From: Deltaproteobacteria bacterium
GTDB taxonomy: Bacteria; Myxococcota_A; Polyangia; Polyangiales; Houyiibacteriaceae
Assembly: GCA_013151775.1 (NCBI GenBank)
Contig: JAADHO010000235.1
Span: 1 to 32,812, forward strand
Direction of reading: 5' to 3'
Length of the DNA stretch: 32,812 nt
Position 1 is the stretch's first letter; the number at the start of each line of letters is the position of its first letter. Below the pieces are notes generated by a model. That model saw only the letters and a program-made list of their open reading frames with translations. It had not been told where the DNA came from and searched no databases. The translations under genes and the position numbers were made by a program. Positions 8,975-16,180 of this stretch are shown here, piece after piece.

Positions 8975-10366
8975 ATGATGACGCCGATGGAGAACACACC
9001 CTTCCGCTTGGCCTTGGTGAACCTGTGCGAGGACGCTTATGGCTACGGCGCTGGCGCGGCGGAGTATCTCGAGGCGGCCGTGCGCTCCGCGCCGGAGCTT
9101 CGCGACCGGGTGGACGTGCGGATCTTCTTTCTCCAGGGCTCGACCGCCGAGCAGGCCGCCGAGACCGTGCTCGCGTGGAGCCCCGATCTCGTGGGCTTCA
9201 GCGCCTACAGTTGGAACCTCGCCATCACCGGCGAGACATCGCGCATCATGCGCCGTCTCGCTCCCGAGCGGCCCATCGTGTGGGGCGGCTGCTCGTTTCT
9301 GCATCTGCGACAACGACACGACTGGTTCGAGTGGTGGGACGCGGTGGACGCGGTGGTCGTGGGATATGGAGAGCTCACGCTGATCGAGCTGCTCGGTCGC
9401 CTGCTCGAGCGACCGGGGCGCAGGACCGCGTCGCAGCTCGCGCCGGGGCTCGTCACGCAGGTAGACGGCGTCGTGCGTTCGGGTCCTCCGGGGCGTCAAC
9501 CCATGTGCTCCGATCAGATCCCCTCTCCCTATCTTCTCGGGAGCGCCCGACACGTCCCGCGACCCTATGTGGAGATGGCGCGCGGCTGTGTCTTCAACTG
9601 CACGTTCTGCAGTGACGCCAAGAGCTCACGCCAGATCCCCTTTCTTCATCATCCGGCCGATCGCATCGCCGCCGAGATCGCTCACATCGTAGCGTGGCCA
9701 GAGGCCGAGTGGATCGACGCCGGTGCGAGCACGGCCAACGTCAGCGATCAGGCGTTCCTCGATGTCTGCGAGGCCATTCGACGAGGCGATCCCAACCAGC
9801 GACTACAATATTCCTTTCAGCTATATCCATCCTTGGTTCGACCTGGACACCGCGACGCACTTCAAGGCATTCGAATCGGAAAACATCTGATCGGACTACA
9901 GTCCTTGAGTCCTGCGACATTTGCGCCCATGCGCCGTGGATCACGACTCGAACATTTGCGGCGCGCCGTCGATCTGCTGGCCGGCACAGGGCCGATCCAC
10001 GTCTCCGTGATTCTCGGCCTTCCCGGCGAGACCTTGGCATCTTTCGCCCAGATGATGGACCTGCTCGTCGAGATCGAGCCCTTGCGAATCAGCGTCCATC
10101 GGCTGCTGGTTCTGCCGGGCACACAGATGCACACGCAGAGCGAAGCGCTCGGGTTGAAGTTCGATCCCAAGCTCTTCTATCGCGCTACCCAATCTTCGAG
10201 CATGTCGAATGACGATCTGCGCGCGGCGCAGGAGTTGGTGATGGAACATGGACGCCGCTCCGATCGCGCAGGTGGAGACCGGTTTAGAATTGATTGGACC
10301 AACTTCGACATCCAGCGAAAAGCGTTTGATCCTCCTATTCCAGAGGACGCCAACTCGGTGGAATGA
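8975..10366 (+). CDS. B12-binding-domain radical SAM protein
   Basis: This 463-residue protein shows the class B plan. Residues ~1-150 form a Rossmann-like cobalamin-binding-type domain (SPDLVGFSAYSWN, then PIVWGG), without an obvious DxHxxG histidine. An rSAM barrel follows, with CVFNCTFC (Cys205, 209, 212), then LIGLQSLSP and VILGLPGET, typical of this class. Members usually methylate or rearrange unreactive carbons, often in natural-product pathways. ATG codons at 8975, 8978 and 8987 are all possible starts; none has a strong ribosome-binding site. The 3' end overlaps the convergent SDR/rSAM gene by 32 bases. Stretches around 9790-9960 and 10180-10360 look AT-richer than the rest. Substrate unknown. 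Confidence 0.87.
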   Translation: MMTPMENTPFRLALVNLCEDAYGYGAGAAEYLEAAVRSAPELRDRVDVRIFFLQGSTAEQAAETVLAWSPDLVGFSAYSWNLAITGETSRIMRRLAPERPIVWGGCSFLHLRQRHDWFEWWDAVDAVVVGYGELTLIELLGRLLERPGRRTASQLAPGLVTQVDGVVRSGPPGRQPMCSDQIPSPYLLGSARHVPRPYVEMARGCVFNCTFCSDAKSSRQIPFLHHPADRIAAEIAHIVAWPEAEWIDAGASTANVSDQAFLDVCEAIRRGDPNQRLQYSFQLYPSLVRPGHRDALQGIRIGKHLIGLQSLSPATFAPMRRGSRLEHLRRAVDLLAGTGPIHVSVILGLPGETLASFAQMMDLLVEIEPLRISVHRLLVLPGTQMHTQSEALGLKFDPKLFYRATQSSSMSNDDLRAAQELVMEHGRRSDRAGGDRFRIDWTNFDIQRKAFDPPIPEDANSVE

Positions 10367-12260
10367 CTGCCGGGTCGAGCGACTCGGGGCCGATGGCGTC
10401 GAAGGCCTGCACGCCGAAGCGCTCGATGTCGTCGTGGTACACACCGCTGCACACCCTTCGGTGGGCGCACGCCTCGCAGGGGACGTCGTGTGACCAATAC
10501 GCCGCGTGGGCGTTCTCTTCGGGTTCGCCGCTGACGATGTCGACCGAATAGTCTTCGAGGTAGTAGTCCACGAGGTGCCTGACGAGCTCCGGGGCCAGGC
10601 AGGCTTGTAGGTTCCGCAGGCCCAAGACGCAGCCCGTCTTCTCGGCCGCGGCCAGCGCCTCGCGCGCGATCGCCGCGCGCTCCTCGGGCGCGAGCAGGAG
10701 CATGTCGGCGTGCGATAGGGCGTCGCCTATGGGCTTCACGAACGCAAGGATCGAAGGCGGCGTGGGGCGCCCGAGGGCGCTTGCGTGTTCGGCGATGGCG
10801 TCCAAGAGCTGAGGAATCGCGGGCGCGTTCAAGCGCGTGACGGCCGTGTAGACATAGAGCCGCGCTCGCGGATGAGCGAGCACATGGTCCAGGGCCTCCC
10901 ACTGCTTGGGCGCTTGGCCCAGGCTGCGGCTGATGCGGTCGTAGGTGCTCTCGTCGGCGCTGTCGATGGAGACATGAAAGGTCCGCACGCCACGCTCGAC
11001 GAGCCACTCGACGAGGCCCGGCTCGGCCAGGCGCAGGCCGTTGGTCATCAGCACATGGTCGCGTAGATCGGCCGCGCTCAGCGCGTCGAGTAGCCCCTCG
11101 AGCTGTGGGTAGATGGTGGGCTCGCCGCCGATCAGGATGGCTCGCTCACAGCCCGCCGCGCGTCCCGCCGCGATGGCGTCCTCGAGGCGCTCGAGGGGAG
11201 TGAAGCCCTGCGTGTCGCCATGGGGTGGCACGGCGCAGTACACGCACGCCGAATTGCAGGGTCGTCCGGTGTCCACATAGAACGCCGGGGAGAGCCAGCG
11301 CGCGAGCTCCTCGATCTCGGGGTGCGGCTCGGCGAGCACCGGCACGCGTCGCCGGCCGTGGACGTCCACGACGCGTCTCCCGCTGAACCGCTTGCTCGGC
11401 TTGCGCACCACAGGTCGAGGTCGCTTGCCCGTGGGGTGAGCGGCGAGCCAGGCGCCGAGCTCCCGGTACACCTCGATCGGGTCAGGCCAAGACAGCTCCA
11501 GCAGGCGACACGAACGCGTCACGTCGAGCCGCTCGTCGCCCCCGCCGTGGGGCCCCCGCCAATTCGCATCCGGGTGTCGGCCCGTCGGGACCTTCAGGCC
11601 CGCGCCAGCCACTAGCGCGGCGACCGCCTGCTCTACGGCGATCGTCTCCGGCGGGCCCACATTGATGGGCCCTGGCGGCACCCGCTCCGCGTCGTCAGCC
11701 AACTCGCGGATCAGCTGCGCTACCCCAGCCACGGGCGCGATCGTCTGTCGCTGTCGACCCGACCCCGCGTGCAGGGCTCGTCCCGTGGACGCCGCCGACT
11801 CGAGATACGCCTGTTCCCGGCGAGCGTGGTCCACCGACGCCACGAGGCGCGGCAAGATCAACGTGTGCACAGGGCCGTCGAAGGCCTGCGCGTAGCGTGT
11901 CTCCGCGGCTCGCTTGCCGCGGCCATAGTCGTCCTCGTCGAAGCGCGCCGCGATGGAGGACGCGAAGACGAGATGGCGTCGAGCTTTGGGGAGACCAGCC
12001 AGGGCCTCGAGCAACACGTCGGCGTCCGCCTGGCCAAAACACAGCAGGTCCACGACCACGTCGGCGCCCTCGAGCAGAGGCGCGAGGTCGGCCGCGCGCC
12101 GTCGATCACCGAGCACGAGAGAGATCGACTCCACGGCCTCGTCGGAGTGCGCCGCGCGTCGTGACAGCCCGCGAACCTCCCAACCCGCGAACGCCCGGGC
12201 GACGGCGGGCCCGAGGCGCCCGGTGACGCCGAGGATGGCCACGACCCTCCGCCGACTCAT
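10335..12260 (-). CDS. SDR-type NAD(P)-binding domain fused to a radical SAM domain
   Basis: This is a 641-residue fusion. Residues 1-~280 are an extended short-chain dehydrogenase/epimerase-type domain, with GVTGRLG (11-17) for dinucleotide binding, SS at 101-102 and Tyr112-x3-Lys116 as the likely catalytic pair, and later INVGPPETI. Residues ~325-610 are rSAM: CNSACVYC (Cys335, 339, 342), IGGEP (378-381), MTNGLRL, FHVSID. Near the C terminus is CEACAHRRVCSG (Cys595, 598, 604) followed by an FG-type tail. Both halves keep their key residues, suggesting one polypeptide performs or channels a redox/epimerase step and a radical step. ATG at 12260 overlaps the upstream stop as ATGA. It is the last gene of the 14,883-10,335 operon. 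Substrate unknown. Confidence 0.9.
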   Translation of the reverse strand: MSRRRVVAILGVTGRLGPAVARAFAGWEVRGLSRRAAHSDEAVESISLVLGDRRRAADLAPLLEGADVVVDLLCFGQADADVLLEALAGLPKARRHLVFASSIAARFDEDDYGRGKRAAETRYAQAFDGPVHTLILPRLVASVDHARREQAYLESAASTGRALHAGSGRQRQTIAPVAGVAQLIRELADDAERVPPGPINVGPPETIAVEQAVAALVAGAGLKVPTGRHPDANWRGPHGGGDERLDVTRSCRLLELSWPDPIEVYRELGAWLAAHPTGKRPRPVVRKPSKRFSGRRVVDVHGRRRVPVLAEPHPEIEELARWLSPAFYVDTGRPCNSACVYCAVPPHGDTQGFTPLERLEDAIAAGRAAGCERAILIGGEPTIYPQLEGLLDALSAADLRDHVLMTNGLRLAEPGLVEWLVERGVRTFHVSIDSADESTYDRISRSLGQAPKQWEALDHVLAHPRARLYVYTAVTRLNAPAIPQLLDAIAEHASALGRPTPPSILAFVKPIGDALSHADMLLLAPEERAAIAREALAAAEKTGCVLGLRNLQACLAPELVRHLVDYYLEDYSVDIVSGEPEENAHAAYWSHDVPCEACAHRRVCSGVYHDDIERFGVQAFDAIGPESLDPAVIPPSWRPLE

Positions 12261-13456
12261 GGCTCGACCTCGTCCTGCGGGTCAGCGCGCCCATCGGGGA
12301 GCGGCTCGAAGAGCCTCTGGGCCAGCCGCTCGCGCAGCACGTCGGCTTCTCCCAAGACGCCCTGCGCCTGCCGGGTTTCTCCGCGCTCATTCAGCCGCTC
12401 GGCTGCGCGGTCGAGTTCGTGGAGCACCTCGCGCATGGTCTGCTCGTCGGTCATCACGCTCTGTCGGTTGCGATCGAACATGGGCAGCATGAAGCGCACG
12501 CGCACGTCGTCGCGCTCCGCGAGCTCGACGAACGCGGCGATCTCGTGTCGGTTCTGCTTCAGCAGCACCATGCTGTAGATGATGTCGCCACGCAGTGAGC
12601 CTCGACGTCGCGCCTCGAGCAGGGCGTCGAGGTTCCCGCGCACGCGTTCGAAGGCTAAGCCTCGGTTGACGGCCGCGTATGTCTCCGGGCTGGCTGCGTT
12701 CAACGAGATGATGATCGTAGAAAACGGGACGCGCTCCAGGATCGGATGGCCCGGTGATAGATACGATCCGTTGGTGACCAACGAGATTCTGAGATCTGGA
12801 TATATGTCGCGATCGAGTCGCAGCAGGAAATCGCGAAATATCGGAGAGGCGAGGGGCTCTCCGCCAGCCACCTCGAGCGCGCGCACGCTGGGAAGAAGTG
12901 GCGCGAGGGCGTCGTAGAACTCGGCTGAGAGTTCGTCTTCGAGCGTGCCGACCTCACCCCACTCGCACATCAGGCAGTCATAGTTGCAGAAGGTGGTGGG
13001 CGGCACCATCAGCTCCAAGGGCTGACCGCGCACCTGCTCCCGCCCCTCGAGTAGATCCTCCAGGACCATCAGCTGGTTTTCGACGAAGGGCGCGCTCCCG
13101 CCCCGGAGCTGCATCTCCGCGAGCCGCTCGCGCCCGCTTCGCAGCGTCGGACAGCTCTCCCGGCAGGTCTCCGGATGTCCTGCACGCGAGAGTGCGCGAC
13201 GAAAAGAGCGCTGCACGCTTCCGTTCCACGCGTCGGCGAAGCTTCCGCCGACACGCACAGGCTCGCGTTGGAAATCGGCGCAGCACGGTCCCAAGAAGCG
13301 ACGCGTGCTGAGCTCGAGGCGAGTCCACGGCAGGACGCAGTCGCGCCGTGGAAGCTCAGCGTGATCGATCAAGTCCCCCACGCGCAGGTGCCCTCGCGGA
13401 TGATCCACGAGCAGAGCGCGAGCACGCCTTCGCCAGTCCTCGGGATGCACCTTCAT
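12257..13456 (-). CDS. Radical SAM protein with a SPASM-like domain at the N terminus
   Basis: This 399-residue protein resembles the second half of the protein at 3809-5770. Residues ~35-105 look SPASM-like: Cys40, Cys58-Cys59, FADAWNG (73-79), Cys98 and Cys102 in CRESCP. After an FVENQLM linker the rSAM barrel starts, with CNYDCLMCEWG (Cys157, 161, 164), AGGEP (198-201) and LVTNGSYL. There is no cysteine cluster after the barrel, so the auxiliary site is permuted to the front. The start ATG at 13456 shares its A-T with the preceding stop (TGATG), and its stop overlaps the next ATG. The stretch around 12700-12850 is locally AT-rich. Mature-peptide modification is one guess by analogy with SPASM enzymes; the substrate is unknown. 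Confidence 0.88.
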   Translation of the reverse strand: MKVHPEDWRRRARALLVDHPRGHLRVGDLIDHAELPRRDCVLPWTRLELSTRRFLGPCCADFQREPVRVGGSFADAWNGSVQRSFRRALSRAGHPETCRESCPTLRSGRERLAEMQLRGGSAPFVENQLMVLEDLLEGREQVRGQPLELMVPPTTFCNYDCLMCEWGEVGTLEDELSAEFYDALAPLLPSVRALEVAGGEPLASPIFRDFLLRLDRDIYPDLRISLVTNGSYLSPGHPILERVPFSTIIISLNAASPETYAAVNRGLAFERVRGNLDALLEARRRGSLRGDIIYSMVLLKQNRHEIAAFVELAERDDVRVRFMLPMFDRNRQSVMTDEQTMREVLHELDRAAERLNERGETRQAQGVLGEADVLRERLAQRLFEPLPDGRADPQDEVEP

Positions 13457-14883
13457 CAGCCGGCCGGTGACTTGGGCGGCCCTGCGACCTCGTCGGCCGC
13501 GAAGGCTACGAGCTCGCGAGTGCCAAAGTGTTCGGCGTATCCGCTCCATACGCCCGAACACCAAGGACGCATGGAACAGTCGTCACACTGCGGTCCGTAG
13601 GCGCGGTCCTGATGGCTCCACATGTCTGGAGTCTCGCAGAACCAAAGCGACTCGAGATGTTGGACATCCTCAGGGATGACGCATGGAGGGACCTGGCATT
13701 GATGGCATAGAGCCACGCGCACATCGAGCTGTCGCGCTCGGGCGAGCGCCGGTGGCAGCGACACGCTGAGCTCTGAGAGGCGTGGGTACGTGTCCAAGAA
13801 GAGGCTCATGCGTCCTTCGAAGGAAGGCAGTGAGAACTGCAAGAAGATATCGTCTGCATTTCCGAAATCGGCACACATCTCGATGAATGACGTGAGCTCG
13901 CTGAGGTTATGTCGACTCAAGACCAGCGTGATCTTGGAGCGAAAACCCATGTCGATCGCCTTGCGAATTGCAGCGATCTTCTTGTCGAAGAATCCATGGG
14001 ATACTGTCGTGAGCTCGTCGTTGGATTCTGCGCTTGTGCTGTGAAGTGAGAAGCCGATGCCGAGCCGATCCTTATAGGGCAGCAGGCTCTCCAACACCCC
14101 ATCCTCAGCGAGTCGGATGCCGTTTGTTTGTAGTATGATCTGCTTGAATCCCTTGCCATGAAGGACGCCGATATACTCGACGAAATCCGGATGCAGCGTC
14201 GGCTCACCGCCCGTGAGGATGACCTGTTGCAGTGTGGAAACATCCAGGTCTTCAATTGCTTTTCGCAGATCATGATGCCTGAGCAAGTTGTCTACTTCAT
14301 CGCTCTGGTAGAAGAAGCAGAACTTGCAGCGTTCCTGACATGCGTCGGTGATGCGCAGGTAGACTTTGCCATCGGGCCGGATCTCCAGCATCTCGGAGTC
14401 GGGTAGATGTCGCGTCGAGACCGGCTGACGTCGCCAGCTGCTCCAAGTCGAGGCGGGGTCTTCGCCCAGAGCCGCGCGCAGCAGAGAGGCGAGCGCCTCT
14501 CCGATGGGCTTCACGACCTCGTCGAAGGACAGCTCCGTGCTTCCGTAGCTGAGACGCAGAGGGCTCGCCTCGAAGGGCCCATCGGGTCCGGGGCTGCCCG
14601 GCGCGCCCACGTCGAAGAGCAGGTGCGCGTCGCCCTTGGCTAGCGTGACGCGGAGCCCCTCGGTGATCGCGAGAGCCGAGACGCTCCAGCCGCGGACGAT
14701 GGGCTCGCCTACGCGCAGCGGACCCAGCGTCGAGAGACCTCCCTTGCCCGCGCCAGCGAGCGGCACGAGCTCGCCCTGCGCGCCAGCGTCCATGGCCTGG
14801 ATGATGTCGTTCTCTTCGAAGCGATCCGCGTAGGCACGAATCTCCTCCCAGCGAATCCGCGGCTGCACGCTGCCCTTGGCCAT
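13456..14883 (-). CDS. Radical SAM protein with a ~150-residue N-terminal accessory domain
   Basis: This 475-residue protein is the first gene of the second minus-strand operon. Residues 1-150 contain no cluster motif; residues ~60-140 look like a few beta strands followed by a helix, and may relate to the N-terminal part of the protein at 7722-8870. The rSAM domain has ITDACQERCKFCFFYQ (Cys182, 186, 189), LTGGEP (225-228), LQTNGIRL and FSLHST. A CHQCQVPPC segment and the terminal CDDCSMRPWCSG (Cys433, 436, 442), followed by an HFGTREL tail, probably ligate auxiliary Fe-S. Start ATG at 14,883. Much of 13,600-14,340 looks AT-richer than its neighbours, which could reflect separate acquisition. 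Substrate unknown. Confidence 0.9.
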   Translation of the reverse strand: MAKGSVQPRIRWEEIRAYADRFEENDIIQAMDAGAQGELVPLAGAGKGGLSTLGPLRVGEPIVRGWSVSALAITEGLRVTLAKGDAHLLFDVGAPGSPGPDGPFEASPLRLSYGSTELSFDEVVKPIGEALASLLRAALGEDPASTWSSWRRQPVSTRHLPDSEMLEIRPDGKVYLRITDACQERCKFCFFYQSDEVDNLLRHHDLRKAIEDLDVSTLQQVILTGGEPTLHPDFVEYIGVLHGKGFKQIILQTNGIRLAEDGVLESLLPYKDRLGIGFSLHSTSAESNDELTTVSHGFFDKKIAAIRKAIDMGFRSKITLVLSRHNLSELTSFIEMCADFGNADDIFLQFSLPSFEGRMSLFLDTYPRLSELSVSLPPALARARQLDVRVALCHQCQVPPCVIPEDVQHLESLWFCETPDMWSHQDRAYGPQCDDCSMRPWCSGVWSGYAEHFGTRELVAFAADEVAGPPKSPAG

Positions 14884-14936
14884 TGCGCCGTCAGCCTAGC
14901 ATAGCGACCGCGCGGGCGAGACCGCTGGGCGTTCGG

Positions 14937-16130
14937 CTACTCGGGAGGCGCGAAGGTCAGCACCACGCGCTGCCCGCGCCGGACCGTGGCGAGGGCGATG
15001 CCGAGGACGCGTCCGTCCACGGCGTAGCTGAGTTTCTGGGCTCCGGGAGCCACGGGATAGTCGACGCCGGCAGCCCACGCCTCGAGGGGCTCGTCGTTCA
15101 GCTGGATGAACGCGTTCGGCGCATCGGGCGCCGTGAAGCGTACGAAGGCGACCTCGCGACGCAGGGCCCTGAGCGCTCTGCGTGCCGAACGTCGCGCTCG
15201 TCGAGTGACGCCGTCGCCGTCCATGGTGAGGTAGCGTGTGTAAGCGCGCGCCGCCTCTAGGCTTCCGCCCGTCTGAGCTGCGGCGGCCGCGAGGTTGATC
15301 AGAACGCCCGGCCGATGTGCCAACTCGAAGGCTTGCCGCAGGTACACCAAGCCAAGCGAGGCGTTGTCTTCACGCACCAAGCGCAGGCCCTGCTCGAAGA
15401 GCGTGTGGGCGCGCGCCGTGGCGGTCTCTCGAGGGTCGGCCTCGAGCGCAGCAGGCGCCGTGTTCGTAGCGTCCGTTGCGGGCTGGGTGTCCGTTGGCAC
15501 GTCTGCGTCGACTCCGGCGTCGTGGCCTTCGGCGTCCTGCGTCGCGCTGTCGTTCCGCGTCTGCGTTCCGGTGGCCGCGGGCGGACTCGAGCCCACGGCG
15601 GGCGAGGCCAGTGTGGGCGACGGGGTCTCGACCTCTGGATCGTCGTCCACCTCGGCCTGTTCCATCACCGCCTGAGCGCTCGGGCCGGACCCAGCGCCCG
15701 CTTGGTACACCAGGAAGTAGTATTCCCTCGAGGCGTCTTCGCTAGACACCAGAAAGCGGAAGCGGGCCGCGCTCGCGGTGCAGAAATGTGCCGTCGGGTG
15801 TTCCCCTGTGTTCGCGCTGACCACGACTGCGTCTGCCGGCCCGCGCACCTCCATCGAAAACTCGGATTCACCCACGGGGAGAGCGATCGCCTCGTAGCAG
15901 TGGCCGCCACTCGCGGCCAAGACATGCGCCACGACGCGACCCTCGCCCGGCGCGACCATGTGCGCGAGTCCTCCCATGCGGGAGTATCCGTGTTCGGCCA
16001 TTCCACGATCCAGACGCGCCGTGGCCTGCTCGAGGCTGAGCCCGCCCTCGGCCACGCGCTGCTGTTGCCCTGCGCCGCAGGCTGTGCACAGCGCGAGCAT
16101 CAGAACAAAGATGTATCGGTCTCGGAGCAC
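14937..16130 (-). CDS. Putative lipoprotein with TPR-like and PEGA-like regions
   Basis: From the GTG at 16,130 the protein has 397 residues. It begins with a short charged n-region and a hydrophobic core ending in ALCTAC, a near-consensus lipobox with Cys18 as the likely lipidated residue. A globular region follows, with strands and paired Cys. Then comes a Pro/Thr/Asp-rich linker, a helical TPR-like segment (LFEQGLRL, LVYLRQAFELA, INLAAAAAQTG) and a C-terminal beta-rich PEGA-like end. The frame extends to a TTG at 16,172, but that would leave only eight bases to the divergent kinase gene and a poor signal peptide. It probably acts on the periplasmic face. The neighbouring kinase suggests, without proving, a shared signalling or envelope role. 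Confidence 0.7.
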   Translation of the reverse strand: MLRDRYIFVLMLALCTACGAGQQQRVAEGGLSLEQATARLDRGMAEHGYSRMGGLAHMVAPGEGRVVAHVLAASGGHCYEAIALPVGESEFSMEVRGPADAVVVSANTGEHPTAHFCTASAARFRFLVSSEDASREYYFLVYQAGAGSGPSAQAVMEQAEVDDDPEVETPSPTLASPAVGSSPPAATGTQTRNDSATQDAEGHDAGVDADVPTDTQPATDATNTAPAALEADPRETATARAHTLFEQGLRLVREDNASLGLVYLRQAFELAHRPGVLINLAAAAAQTGGSLEAARAYTRYLTMDGDGVTRRARRSARRALRALRREVAFVRFTAPDAPNAFIQLNDEPLEAWAAGVDYPVAPGAQKLSYAVDGRVLGIALATVRRGQRVVLTFAPPE

Positions 16131-16180
16131 GCCACCGAGGATATCGCGAATGGCGCCTCCGAGTCGCGGCAAAATCGGCT

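Noticed and set aside
14884-14936. Possible precursor peptide or promoter upstream of the second rSAM operon
   Set aside because: Only 53 bases, no open frame of useful length; a TATGCT hexamer lacks a -35 element.
16131-16172. TTG start at 16,172 for the lipoprotein
   Set aside because: It would leave eight bases between divergent genes and give a poorly shaped signal peptide; GTG at 16,130 gives a compact lipoprotein signal.
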